A stretch of 38,379 bases of DNA. Origin: an uncultured Desulfosporosinus sp. GTDB taxonomy: Bacteria > Bacillota > Desulfitobacteriia > Desulfitobacteriales > Desulfitobacteriaceae. How positions within the stretch are numbered: the stretch's first letter is position 1; each line of letters starts with the position of its first letter. Shown in pieces: positions 1-8,519 of the stretch. Both the position numbers and the translations under genes were made by a program. The stretch spans positions 1-38,379 of the forward strand of contig CAKMJS010000167.1 in assembly GCA_927405585.1 (NCBI GenBank). The letters run 5' to 3'. The notes beneath the pieces were generated by a model. That model saw only the letters and a program-made list of their open reading frames with translations. It did not search any database and was not told where the DNA came from.

Positions 1-1
1 G

Positions 2-253
2 TATATTGGTCTTGATGGAGCGGGATGGAAAGTTCCTTTAATTGCTTTTATCACATTTGGTACAGTTGTTTTCTTATCGATTAGAGCAAGAGGATTTCTA
101 AGAATTGTTCCATTTATCGTTGCTATATTAGTTGGTTATATCCAAGCGTTCATTATGAGTATCCCTTGGGCAGTCATTGGTGGGATGACAATCATTTTAT
201 ATGGACTAATAGCAGCAAATGGTGTTAAAGTTCTTATTAAGGATACTAAGTAG
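2..253 (+). pseudogene. Uracil permease (NCS2/UraA family) remnant with internal deletion, C-terminal end
   Basis: Reading from base 2, 83 codons and a stop give a very hydrophobic peptide. Its first part (RGFLRIVPFIVAILVGY) matches the middle of UraA-type uracil permeases. Its last part (IPWAVIGGMTIILYGLIAAN, then GVKVLI) matches a segment that in UraA lies more than 100 residues further on. The intervening block, which carries the substrate-site helices and the GYGEN-type motif, is absent, and the reading frame stops just after VLIKDTK, where the family normally has about 90 more residues. I conclude it is an internally deleted, 3'-truncated remnant, not a working nucleobase transporter. 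The upstream part lies outside the window. Confidence 0.65.
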
Positions 254-1156
254 CCCCCGCTGGGAAAAAACTAGAACAATCTGACGAAAAAGCTCTCCGA
301 GGTATTTGCCGGAGAGCTTTTTTTCGAAGGGTTGCTCTCCTGGATTATCGCTTTCCTGGTCTAACTTTTGATCGTAAGCAGTATCTGGAGCAGCTGAGAA
401 ATTTCCAGACTCGGTGTTGATTAGGATAGGTGCAGCAAAGCCCGGCGCGTTCTGTTCCAGGTAGCAGGTGTTGTGCCCAGTGCCAATGATTGAGGAGATG
501 TCTAGGCTGGGGTCTTGATAGGCTGCGGTTAAAAAGGTGGCCACTGTATCGTTGATGATGGCAGCGGGTCTCACGACGCTGCCTAGTCCTTGGCGTTTAA
601 GAGCAGCAGAGAGTAAGTGACCGACGTCTTTTCCAATCACTCCGGACGTCTTTACTTCTTTATTCCAGTTGAGGAGAAACCCTTCTTCAATTTTTCGTTG
701 GCGATAGGGAAAGGAGAAAGCGAAACCTAGAGCGATTGGTTCTAAAGGTTTAGAATTCAACGCAGAATTTCCAGAAGAATTCGTAAGTACTTCTTGAATA
801 AGCCCTGCCAAGAAATCAAAGAGCTCGTCAGCTGTCACGGATGAGGCTCGGTAGTCGCGCCCGGACTCGGGATCTAACAAAGGCCGCCTTACCCTATATA
901 ATTCCTGAAAATCTCCATTTCCTTTCAGCTCGACGACTGCCGCTCGAGCATTAGAGCCTCCAAAATCAAAAGCCAGAAAGGTCCCGACTTCGTTGCCGTT
1001 CGGTGCTTGGAGATAGGAAGGAAGCATCTTAAGTGAGCTAGCACGCCCGCTTAAGCCCTGCTCCATATGTTCCTGAAACCGGGAGGCAATCGTTAAGATC
1101 GTATTCTGGGAGACCGATAATTCGTTTTCCAGTTGAGTTAAAGCTTGCTCTAGCAA
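206..1156 (-). CDS. Hexokinase, 3'-truncated (eukaryotic-type hexokinase family)
   Basis: The protein (316 residues) would phosphorylate glucose with ATP. The N-terminal hexokinase lobe is clear: phosphate-binding FLAFDFGGSNARA near residues 60-72, the catalytic-Asp motif IINDTVATFL, and FEKKLSGKYLGEL near residue 280, which corresponds to the conserved EKMISGxYLGE. Family members run about 430 residues or more; this one loses homology after about residue 301 (SQRGLL). It finishes with a short unrelated tail read antisense through the uracil permease remnant, so the C-terminal nucleotide-binding part is missing and activity is doubtful. It starts 21 bases after the oligo-1,6-glucosidase stop with an AAGGAAGTG-like ribosome site, so it is the last gene of the trehalose/alpha-glucoside operon. 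In that operon it would have used glucose released by the glucosidase. Confidence 0.75.
   Translation of the reverse strand: MLEQALTQLENELSVSQNTILTIASRFQEHMEQGLSGRASSLKMLPSYLQAPNGNEVGTFLAFDFGGSNARAAVVELKGNGDFQELYRVRRPLLDPESGRDYRASSVTADELFDFLAGLIQEVLTNSSGNSALNSKPLEPIALGFAFSFPYRQRKIEEGFLLNWNKEVKTSGVIGKDVGHLLSAALKRQGLGSVVRPAAIINDTVATFLTAAYQDPSLDISSIIGTGHNTCYLEQNAPGFAAPILINTESGNFSAAPDTAYDQKLDQESDNPGEQPFEKKLSGKYLGELFRQIVLVFSQRGLLSILNKNFNTICCY
287..324 (+). terminator. Stem-loop with T-run, terminator-like, lying inside the hexokinase frame
   Basis: Arms AAAGCTCTCCG and CGGAGAGCTTT are perfect complements around a 10-base loop and are followed by a run of T on the plus strand, the form of a rho-independent terminator for the permease remnant. 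The same bases encode the conserved KKLSGKYLGEL segment of the antisense hexokinase, so the symmetry may be partly accidental. Confidence 0.45.
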
Positions 1157-1177
1157 TAGACACTTCCTTTCTATGGC

Positions 1178-2872
1178 CTAATCCAATAAATACACACGCG
1201 CTTCATAGGGGCGCAAGGAAAGTTCCATAAGGTCTTCGGTTGCTATGACAGCTTTAGAGTCCGAATAATTGCCTATCAAAAGTCGGCCGGTCTTAAAGAG
1301 CACCGTTTCTGGAAGGAGAAAAGTGGCGCTCTCTTCGTAGAAGTTTAAAATGACCAAGAGGGTTTCCTCCTCCCAGTGGCGCAGATAGGAATAGATCTGA
1401 GTGTGCTTATGCAAAAGCAGACGATAATTCCCATACACCAAGAGAGGATACTGCTGGCGCAGTGCGATGAGCTTTCGATAATAATGCAAGACGGAGTTCT
1501 GATCGTCATCCGCTTGCTTCACATTAATAGTAGAATAATTAGAATTAAGAGGAATCCAGGGTGTGCCGTCTGTAAAACCAGCATGAAGACTGTCATCCCA
1601 CTGCATCGGAGTGCGGGCGTTGTCCCGGCCCTTTTCGCAAATCATTTCCGTGAGTTCCAGCAGATTTCTGTTGTTGTTCAGACCTTCTTCATACATGTTC
1701 AGCGTTTCGATGTCCCGATAATGATCAATGCAATCGTAACGGACATTGGTCATCCCGATTTCTTCCCCTTGATAAATATAAGGTGTCCCTTGAAGGGTAT
1801 GAAGCAACGTAGCGAGCATTTTTGCCGACTCCACCCGGTAGGTGCTATCATTGCCAAACCGAGAAACCATGCGAGGATGGTCGTGGTTACTGAGAAAGAG
1901 ACTATTCCAACCACTTTCTGCAAGTTTTTTTTGCCAGTCACTAATGATGCGCTTAAAGTCGGCCAGTTCCCAGGCTTTTTTCTCCCACTTACCGCTTGGT
2001 CCATAATCGAGTTCTAACAGCTCAAAGTGAAAGAGCATATTCAGTTCATGACGGTACTCATCAACAAAAAGACGCGCCATCTCAGCGTCAACCCAACGGG
2101 TTTCCCCTACCGTCATAATATCGTATTTGGACAAGACTTTAACATACATTTCTCTGAGGTAATAGCGTAAGCGAGGACCGTTGATGAAGAATTGACCTCC
2201 CCATTGATATGGAGAGCTGTCTATACGAGGAGCATCAGGTAGCTCAGGGTCTTTGGCAATCATGTTAATCACATCCATGCGAAACCCGTTAACCCCTTGA
2301 TCGAGCCACCACCTCATCATATCGTAGATTTCGTAACGCACCAACTTGTTTTCCCAATTAAGATCGGGTTGGTTCTTGGAAAAGACGTGTAAATAGTACT
2401 CCTCGGTCAAGGGGTCATATTCCCAAGCGGAACCACCAAATTCTGAGGACCAATTATTCGGTTCTTTTCCATCTTTGCCCGGTCGCCAGATATAATAATC
2501 GCGGTAAGGGTTGTCTTTACTCGAGCGGGATTCTTGAAACCAGTGGTGTTGGTCTGAGGTATGGTTGACGACGAGATCCATTACTAACTTCATGCCACGG
2601 CTATGCAAGCCGTCCCGTAGTTCCTCCCAATCTGCCATAGTGCCCATCTCATCCATGATGCCCCGGTAATCGCTGATGTCATACCCGTTATCGACATTCG
2701 GAGAACTATACACAGGGCAGAGCCAGAGTACGTTAATTCCTAAATAATGTAGGTAATCGAGCTTGGAGATGACTCCCTTAAGATCTCCTGTGCCATCCCC
2801 GTTGCTGTCTTTAAAGCTGCGAGGATAGACCTGGTAAACAACGCTTTCTTTCCACCACTTTTTGTTTGGCAT
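1178..2872 (-). CDS. malL: Oligo-1,6-glucosidase / alpha-glucosidase (GH13)
   Basis: A cytoplasmic GH13 enzyme of 564 residues, the normal length for Bacillus-type oligo-1,6-glucosidases. It hydrolyses terminal alpha-glucosidic bonds of isomalto-oligosaccharides and related sugars to glucose. The start WWKESVVYQVYPRSFKDSNG is the family signature. The catalytic nucleophile is D200 (GFRMDVIN), the acid/base E257 (MTVGET) and the third carboxylate D331 (LSNHDHPR). The Val after the nucleophile (MDVIN) is the residue associated with alpha-1,6 rather than alpha-1,4 preference. A beta-sandwich C-terminal domain follows the barrel. The ATG directly abuts the TAA of the upstream trehalose synthase/phosphatase gene, indicating translational coupling in one operon. 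A trehalose-6-phosphate hydrolase is possible but less likely given the motif set. Confidence 0.9.
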   Translation of the reverse strand: MPNKKWWKESVVYQVYPRSFKDSNGDGTGDLKGVISKLDYLHYLGINVLWLCPVYSSPNVDNGYDISDYRGIMDEMGTMADWEELRDGLHSRGMKLVMDLVVNHTSDQHHWFQESRSSKDNPYRDYYIWRPGKDGKEPNNWSSEFGGSAWEYDPLTEEYYLHVFSKNQPDLNWENKLVRYEIYDMMRWWLDQGVNGFRMDVINMIAKDPELPDAPRIDSSPYQWGGQFFINGPRLRYYLREMYVKVLSKYDIMTVGETRWVDAEMARLFVDEYRHELNMLFHFELLELDYGPSGKWEKKAWELADFKRIISDWQKKLAESGWNSLFLSNHDHPRMVSRFGNDSTYRVESAKMLATLLHTLQGTPYIYQGEEIGMTNVRYDCIDHYRDIETLNMYEEGLNNNRNLLELTEMICEKGRDNARTPMQWDDSLHAGFTDGTPWIPLNSNYSTINVKQADDDQNSVLHYYRKLIALRQQYPLLVYGNYRLLLHKHTQIYSYLRHWEEETLLVILNFYEESATFLLPETVLFKTGRLLIGNYSDSKAVIATEDLMELSLRPYEARVYLLD

Positions 2873-5116
2873 TTATGACAATCCCTTCAATTGTGTGTTT
2901 TCTTGGGCCAGTTCCTGGAGCATTTTCCTCACCTCTAGATTATCAGCTAGGAAGAAACTGGCCAGAGTTTTGTCTGTGCCAACCCGAATGGTAAAAGTCC
3001 GGGGTGGCAACGCTCTGGGCCAGGAATGCTCAAGTGCGAGGCTGGCAAATAAGTCCTCATCGGTAGTATCATCCCCGATGGCTAGAATAAAATCATAGGG
3101 TTGTGCGAGGGCAAGAGAGAGGCCAGTCGAGCCTTTCGTCACCTCTGAGTTACGAACTTCAATGACTTTGTTGCCCTGTAGTATATGGATATTATGGTTG
3201 GAGGTGAAAGCCATCAACTCGTCCATAAGTTCACGTGCACAGGCCGAGCTCAGCTCCGGATTAGCTTGACGAAAGTGCCAAACCAGAGAAAATTCTTTCT
3301 CTTCAATAAAGGAGCCGGGGAGTCTGTCAACATACATTGTGAGCATCGGTAAGAGCAGGCGTTTCCAAGCGTTGAGTAGAGGTTTGCTTAAGCGCCATTG
3401 CTCTCCACTCCGTTTAACCCAGGCTCCATGTTCAGCCACAAGGGTAATATTTAAGAAACCTAGCCATGTTTCCAGGATCGCACGATCTCTACCACTAATG
3501 ATCACGACTTCTGTCTGGGCGTTCGCTAAATCCTTTAGTAGCTCCAGAAGTTCCTGATCAGGTTTAGCTTGGTCAGGGTTGTCTGTAAATGGAACCAAAG
3601 TTCCGTCATAGTCAAGTAGCAGCAGGCGTTGATCGGCCTGGTCGAACTCAGTGTGTAAGGTCTGTTTATAGTGGGCGAGGGGGAGGGTGCGCGATTGACC
3701 TTTTTGCACCTGCAACAGTTCCTGAATAAAATCTCCTGACCAGCGTACCACGTCGTATTGCTTAAGGCGCTGTTGCATGACTTGGTTGCGCTTTATCTGT
3801 TCAGCCTTTGGCATGCCCAAAGCTTGTTTTAAAGCTTCAGCAATGGCTTCAAGATTGTTGGGATTGATAATCAGAGCCTCTCCCAGTTCTTTTGAGGCAC
3901 CAGCCATTTCACTTAGAATTAGCACGCCTGTTTGATCCCTGCGAGCAGCCACATATTCCTTGGCAATTAAGTTCATTCCGTCTCTAAGGGGAGTAATCAA
4001 AGCGACGTCACTTTGTCGGTACATGGCCAGTAGAGCATCCAACGGCAAAAACTTATATTGGTAGATGATCGGGGTCCAGTTGAGCGTGCCGAAGCGACCA
4101 TTGATCTCGCCGACAAGTTCATCAATCTTCCGTTTCATTTGTTGATAATGTTCAACTCCAACTCGAGAAGGTACCACGATCATCAGCAGAACCACTTGTT
4201 CGTGCCACTGGGAATTATTCTCCAAAAACAACTTATACCCCTGCAGGCGGTTGCTGATGCCTTTACTGTAGTCTAAGCGGTCCACCGAAAGAATGGCCTT
4301 GTACCCGAATAGAAGTTGCTCTAATTCCTTCAAATTTTGCTCAAACTCTGAACCAACAGGGGTTGAGTTGTAGCGTTGGTAGTCAATGCCCATGGGAAAG
4401 GTCTCAACTTTAACCGCATGATCTAGGGCTTGGATTTCCCCGAGCTTGTGTTCATAGCCTACAATTCGCAGCACCGACCGTAAGAAATACTGAGCATATT
4501 CCTGCGTGTGGAAGCCAATCAGATTAGCTCCTAAGAGCCCACGCAAGATGTCTTGACCCCAAGCAGACGGTAGCAGTCGGTAGAGCTCATAGGAAGGAAA
4601 CGGAATATGCAGGAAGAAGCCGATCGGGTTATTAGGAAGCTTTTCCCGGAGCAGACCCGGTAGGAGCATAAGATGGTAATCGTGCACCCAGATGATATCC
4701 CCTGGCTGGACGATCTCTAACACAGCATCCCGAAAAATTTTGTTAACTTCTTGGTACTGAAGCCAATAATCCTTTTCATAGACGGAATAGGAGGGGAAAT
4801 AGTGAAAAAGAGGCCAAATAATTTTGTTGCAAAAACCGAGATAAAATTTGTCCATCGCTTTTTCCGATAAGAAGACCGGAGAAGCGTGCAGATCGACTAA
4901 GACGCTCTTAACTTCCGGTTGTAACTTCTCTGGCACAGTGATACCTGGCCAACCGATCCAGACATACTCAATGTCCTGAGCTGTAGTACTTTTCAACGAA
5001 TCTAAATAAGCACTTAAACCAGAGACAAGTCCCCCAGCACTTTGTTCAAAGCTCAGCTTACCGTCCTTTTGAACTCCGTTCAACGGTAGCCTATTCGAAA
5101 CAATAAGTAACCTCAT
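2873..5116 (-). CDS. Bifunctional trehalose-6-phosphate synthase/phosphatase (OtsA-OtsB fusion)
   Basis: A single 747-residue chain carries both steps of trehalose synthesis. Residues 1-470 are a GT20 trehalose-6-phosphate synthase (start RLLIVSNRLP, glycine loop SAGGLVSGL, WVHDYHL, nucleotide-sugar site LRDGMNLIAKEYVA). Residues 495-740 are a HAD-type trehalose-6-phosphate phosphatase with the nucleophile motif D502-Y-D504-G-T, VIISGRD, and the late acidic motif GDDTTDED. It joins UDP-glucose and glucose-6-phosphate and then removes the phosphate, giving trehalose, a compatible solute. The start follows a good AAGGAGAAAG site. It is the first gene of a three-gene minus-strand operon with the glucosidase and hexokinase. 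Such fusions are common in plants, fungi and some bacteria, and both domains look intact here. Confidence 0.93.
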   Translation of the reverse strand: MRLLIVSNRLPLNGVQKDGKLSFEQSAGGLVSGLSAYLDSLKSTTAQDIEYVWIGWPGITVPEKLQPEVKSVLVDLHASPVFLSEKAMDKFYLGFCNKIIWPLFHYFPSYSVYEKDYWLQYQEVNKIFRDAVLEIVQPGDIIWVHDYHLMLLPGLLREKLPNNPIGFFLHIPFPSYELYRLLPSAWGQDILRGLLGANLIGFHTQEYAQYFLRSVLRIVGYEHKLGEIQALDHAVKVETFPMGIDYQRYNSTPVGSEFEQNLKELEQLLFGYKAILSVDRLDYSKGISNRLQGYKLFLENNSQWHEQVVLLMIVVPSRVGVEHYQQMKRKIDELVGEINGRFGTLNWTPIIYQYKFLPLDALLAMYRQSDVALITPLRDGMNLIAKEYVAARRDQTGVLILSEMAGASKELGEALIINPNNLEAIAEALKQALGMPKAEQIKRNQVMQQRLKQYDVVRWSGDFIQELLQVQKGQSRTLPLAHYKQTLHTEFDQADQRLLLLDYDGTLVPFTDNPDQAKPDQELLELLKDLANAQTEVVIISGRDRAILETWLGFLNITLVAEHGAWVKRSGEQWRLSKPLLNAWKRLLLPMLTMYVDRLPGSFIEEKEFSLVWHFRQANPELSSACARELMDELMAFTSNHNIHILQGNKVIEVRNSEVTKGSTGLSLALAQPYDFILAIGDDTTDEDLFASLALEHSWPRALPPRTFTIRVGTDKTLASFFLADNLEVRKMLQELAQENTQLKGLS

Positions 5117-5227
5117 GAATCTTTCTCCTTCCTATATACAATAATTCAGAGACTTCCAATTCTCCCAGTGGGGGTGGGTATCTCAAATTGACTCCCTTGG
5201 TAATTGCGTAATAACGATGGGCCTCAC

Positions 5228-5260
5228 TTAAAAAACAAAGGAACCGCGTTAGGCGGTTCC
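5228..5260 (-). terminator. Hairpin plus T-run in the leader of the trehalose operon
   Basis: On the minus strand GGAACCGC and GCGGTTCC form a perfect 8-bp stem with a 5-base loop, followed by TTTGTTTTTT. It lies about 110 bases before the synthase/phosphatase start, in the position of a leader attenuator, or it ends transcription arriving from the right. No antiterminator or T-box specifier stem could be recognised around it. Confidence 0.55.
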
Positions 5261-5453
5261 GGACTTCGGCTTTGTCGATAAGAAACAACAGGGAGAAAGT
5301 ACAAAAATTACTTATTTTACCTAACAACTTAATAATAACATTGAGGTTGCCTCATGTCTAGTTAAATAGTGGTAATATTTTATCATTTTTTATCGTATTA
5401 GATGTTTAAGAAGTCGATCCAACTAATAATATCTGGGTTATAGTTTTCTTTTT

Positions 5454-5462
5454 TGATATAAT
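5454..5462 (+). promoter_or_regulatory. Extended -10 promoter for the PrpR-type activator
   Basis: TGATATAAT is a perfect extended -10 element (TG, one base, TATAAT) 32 bases before the activator's ATG. No convincing -35 box was found, as is usual for extended -10 promoters. The remainder of 5117-5493 holds only the minus-strand hairpin, the synthase ribosome site and AT-rich sequence. Confidence 0.45.
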
Positions 5463-5493
5463 AGCTTGAAGAATATTCCTGCTGGAGGTTAGT

Positions 5494-7344
5494 ATGATTA
5501 CTATCATTTACGCTGTACCGGAGAATCATGGGACAGTTGATCGAATTGTTAAAACTAAAGCAAATAAGGATGTTACCTTTCAATTGGTTGAGAAAGTCGA
5601 TATTCAGGCCTTGATTGATTCTGACTACGAAAATAATATAGTCATTGCCCGTGGCATTAGCTATACTACGCTGAACAAGAAATTTAAACATGGGCGTGTT
5701 ATCGAGCTCGCTGTGACTGGTTATGATATCATGCGTGGCATAGAAGAATGTAAAAATAGATTCAACGCTATAAATATTGCAGTGATGTTATCGGAAAGAA
5801 TCGTGATTGAGAAAGAGTTCATCGAGAATATCTTAAATGTAAACCTCATGGTATTTGGGGTCAGAGATCATGCCCATGTAGCCGAGATTTTTAGCAAGAT
5901 CAATGAAATGGAGATTGATGCTATTTTAGGAGGACTCTCAGCATACCGACGAGCGATTAGTGACGGTATTAATTGTGTAGGAATCACCGTTGGTTATGAA
6001 GCGCATAAGATAGCTATTTATGAAGCTTTTAGTGTAGCTAATGCAATTATTGAAGAACGAAAGAAAAGCGAACTTTTTAAAATCATTTTAGAAAATGCCA
6101 ATGATGGTATCCTGGCAGTTGATAATATGGGGAATATTACTGCCAATAATCAGGCTGTCTTGAAAATCCTTAATGTCTCCCCAAATAGAATTTTAACAGG
6201 CAGTCATATTTCCTTAGTTTCTCCTAAATTAAATGACTTGCACTATTTGTCCAATGAATACCAAGAAGTTAATATTTTAAAAGATATTAATAGTAAAATG
6301 ATAGTCATTAATACCAGGCCAATCAAGGTAGATAAGAAGATTCTTGGCTCTGTTTTACTAATTCAGAATGTTGACAAACTGCAAAAAACCGAGATTGAAA
6401 TTCGTCAAAAGCTGTTTAAAAAAGGACTAGTGGCGAAATACGATTTTGAAGACATTATAGGCAACAGTGACGGTATTCTAAAAACCATTATGATCGCCAA
6501 AAAATACGCCGATGCCCATGCTAATGTCCTTATTATCGGCGAAACAGGGACGGGGAAAGAACTTTTTGCGCAAAGCATTCATAAAAGGAGCAAAAGGAAG
6601 AATCAACCATTCGTGGCGATCAATTGCGCAGCAGTACCCGAACAATTATTAGAAAGCGAACTTTTTGGTTATGTGGAGGGAGCTTTTACTGGAGCAACCA
6701 AAGGGGGGAAGGCTGGGTTGTTCGAGCTGGCGCATAAGGGGACTCTTTTTCTAGATGAAATAGCAGAGCTTCCTATGGGACTTCAGGCGAAGCTTTTAAG
6801 GGTACTACAGGAACAAGAAATACGAAAATTAGGGGATCATAAGATCATTCCCGTTGATGTAAGAATCATTGCAGCATCAAACGTTGATCTTCAGCAAAAA
6901 GTGGAAGACAATAAGTTTCGACAAGACCTCTTGTATCGTCTGGATATTTTAAGGCTCAACATACCCCCGCTTCGATATCGCAAGAATGATATCAAAGAAA
7001 TTACCAAAGGTTTTCTAGCTGACTATGACTATGAAGATCACGGTCAACCCCGCATTAATATGACGGATGAAGCAATTATTGAGCTTATCAAGCATGATTG
7101 GCCAGGGAATATCAGGGAATTAAGAAATATTTGTGAAAGGCTGATCGTATTAGCTACGAATAATCAAATAACTGGGATGGAAGTAAAAGAGATATTTCAT
7201 AGTTTGCTCAAAGGCACGACAGTAACCTATGATAGAGAAGACGAGATGGTCGAAAAGACCAAAATAATGACCCGCAAAGAGACAGCAGAAATGCTTGGAA
7301 TAAGCCGCACGACCTTGTGGAGAAAGTCCAAACTAAACCATTAA
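5494..7344 (+). CDS. Sigma-54-dependent transcriptional activator, PrpR type (PrpR_N-PAS-AAA+-HTH)
   Basis: An enhancer-binding protein of 616 residues. The N-terminal ~180 residues match the PrpR_N sensor of propionate-type activators (IVIARGISYTTL, AILGGLSAYRRA, VGITVGYEA). A PAS domain follows (about 190-300). The AAA+ domain has Walker A GETGTGKE at 349-356, sigma-54 contact motif GAFTGA at 396-401, Walker B LFLDEI and the arginine-finger region. A short Fis-like helix-turn-helix ends the protein (ETAEMLGISRTTLWRK). It would open sigma-54 promoters in response to a small acid or acyl ligand. The nearest suitable promoter is at 10209-10225 before the PdxA-like gene, so this is its likely activator. 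The CDS is followed by a strong terminator. Confidence 0.92.
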   Translation: MITIIYAVPENHGTVDRIVKTKANKDVTFQLVEKVDIQALIDSDYENNIVIARGISYTTLNKKFKHGRVIELAVTGYDIMRGIEECKNRFNAINIAVMLSERIVIEKEFIENILNVNLMVFGVRDHAHVAEIFSKINEMEIDAILGGLSAYRRAISDGINCVGITVGYEAHKIAIYEAFSVANAIIEERKKSELFKIILENANDGILAVDNMGNITANNQAVLKILNVSPNRILTGSHISLVSPKLNDLHYLSNEYQEVNILKDINSKMIVINTRPIKVDKKILGSVLLIQNVDKLQKTEIEIRQKLFKKGLVAKYDFEDIIGNSDGILKTIMIAKKYADAHANVLIIGETGTGKELFAQSIHKRSKRKNQPFVAINCAAVPEQLLESELFGYVEGAFTGATKGGKAGLFELAHKGTLFLDEIAELPMGLQAKLLRVLQEQEIRKLGDHKIIPVDVRIIAASNVDLQQKVEDNKFRQDLLYRLDILRLNIPPLRYRKNDIKEITKGFLADYDYEDHGQPRINMTDEAIIELIKHDWPGNIRELRNICERLIVLATNNQITGMEVKEIFHSLLKGTTVTYDREDEMVEKTKIMTRKETAEMLGISRTTLWRKSKLNH

Positions 7345-7386
7345 AGGAAAGAGAACTTATTCGGTGTTATAAAGCCATAAATTAAA

Positions 7387-7436
7387 CGTGTTGAAATCGA
7401 GGGATTAGGATTTACCTCGATTTCAACACGTTTTTT
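7387..7436 (+). terminator. Rho-independent terminator after the PrpR-type activator
   Basis: Two perfect 16-base arms (CGTGTTGAAATCGAGG and its complement) flank a 12-base loop and are followed by TTTTTT. It sits between convergent genes and may also stop the LysR transcript from the other side, though the minus-side T-run is weaker. Confidence 0.88.
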
Positions 7437-7443
7437 CATTAAT

Positions 7444-8307
7444 CTATAGTTTACTATTGCCTACAAAATCCACAAAATTTTGGACAAAAGGTATTTTATA
7501 GGAATTGTTGTTGCAAATCATCCACGTATTACGCGTAAAAGGTATATTTCCCTTAGTGTGCATACGTTGTTTATATAACCCAACAGTACCCTCAATGAAC
7601 TCCGGTACAAGAAAAATACCGTAGCCCAGCCCATTAGCTATCATTTCACGACAGGTGTCTCCATGATTGACCACCAACCCCTTGAGAGGTGGTACTGAAA
7701 AATGTTCATACCACCAATGATCTAAGAATTTAATGGTTAACGGGTCCATTAGGTATTCAATGCGGGGAATATTCGGTAAATCATTAAGTAGGACTTCTTT
7801 TTTGGTAACGATATAACCTGGGTCAACTGAGATTAGGTGTTTCAGTCCTTTGAACTCATGATCTCCTCTAATAAATCCGATGTGTAGCTCCTTTAGATTG
7901 ACCATTTTTAAAACATCACTGCTTAAGCCACTTATTATCTCATAGTGAATCTTGGGATACAGGGTTTGATATTGATTTAATAGAGAGGGAAGTTGAAAAC
8001 GCCCATACGAATTGTTGACACCAATTTTTAAGGTACCCTCATTGCCGTCATTCATTTCCATAACTTGTTGATGTATTTCTTTAAACGCACTGAGCATTAC
8101 CGCTGCTTTTTTTGCCAAGTACTCTCCTTGTGCTGTAAGGACGATGCCTTTTGGATTACGGATCGCAATGGTTGTGTTGAATTCCTTTTCGATTTGTTGC
8201 AGACGCTTTGTCAGGCTGGGTTGGGTCATAAACAAGAGTTCAGCAGCCTTAGTGATATTTGGTTCACGATATAACATATTGAGAATTGCCCAATCACTAT
8301 CCTTCAT
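7444..8307 (-). CDS. LysR-family transcriptional regulator
   Basis: A 287-residue DNA-binding regulator when started at the ATG ending at 8307. That start is preceded by GAAGGAGCG at good spacing and gives the standard LysR beginning MKDSDWAILNMLYREPN. The winged helix-turn-helix is at about residues 17-40 (ITKAAELLFMTQPSLTKRLQ). The rest is the periplasmic-binding-protein-like effector domain (GTLKIGVNNSYGRFQLP and following). A longer open frame reaches 8496, but the extra 63 residues do not resemble the family and would nearly touch the opposite gene. It is divergent from the SAF-domain oxidoreductase at 8520, with a 212-bp shared region, so it probably controls that gene and itself. Confidence 0.88.
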   Translation of the reverse strand: MKDSDWAILNMLYREPNITKAAELLFMTQPSLTKRLQQIEKEFNTTIAIRNPKGIVLTAQGEYLAKKAAVMLSAFKEIHQQVMEMNDGNEGTLKIGVNNSYGRFQLPSLLNQYQTLYPKIHYEIISGLSSDVLKMVNLKELHIGFIRGDHEFKGLKHLISVDPGYIVTKKEVLLNDLPNIPRIEYLMDPLTIKFLDHWWYEHFSVPPLKGLVVNHGDTCREMIANGLGYGIFLVPEFIEGTVGLYKQRMHTKGNIPFTRNTWMICNNNSYKIPFVQNFVDFVGNSKL

Positions 8308-8397
8308 AGAAAACGCTCCTTCGATTAGAGTTCTACATTCACGTTCATCTACGATACGCTCAAGGAATGAGTCCATGAAATTTTGGAATGGCTTCTT

Positions 8398-8462
8398 ATG
8401 ACATAATGCTATTATACATACAAGCTCACCTGCAATACAATACAGATAACGTAACGTTCTGA
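8398..8462. promoter_or_regulatory. Candidate LysR operator region between divergent genes
   Basis: The 212-bp divergent spacer holds two small dyads of the kind LysR regulators use. One is an ATAATGCTATTAT segment near 8403-8415, offering T-N11-A spacings. The other is AACGTAACGTT, an 11-base palindrome near 8449-8459. Neither was tested against a matrix and the core promoters are not obvious. Confidence 0.25.
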
Positions 8463-8519
8463 AAATTCCGTGGAAATAACGGTCATGATAAAACATGAAA
8501 ATAAAGGAGATTAAAGAAA

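Noticed and set aside
1376-2017. Plus-strand open frame of 213 codons
   Set aside because: It lies antisense inside the well-supported GH13 glucosidase, has no family features and no ribosome site.
5228-5260. T-box riboswitch suggested by GGAACCGC
   Set aside because: The T-box core needs TGGNACCGCG plus a specifier stem-loop; neither the full motif nor the upstream stem was found.
5091-5327. Minus-strand open frame of 78 codons overlapping the start of the trehalose gene
   Set aside because: It spans the leader hairpin, has no recognised domain and overlaps the synthase start; better explained as noncoding leader.
8308-8496. N-terminal extension of the LysR gene to 8496
   Set aside because: The added residues are unlike LysR proteins and a good ribosome site precedes the internal ATG ending at 8307.
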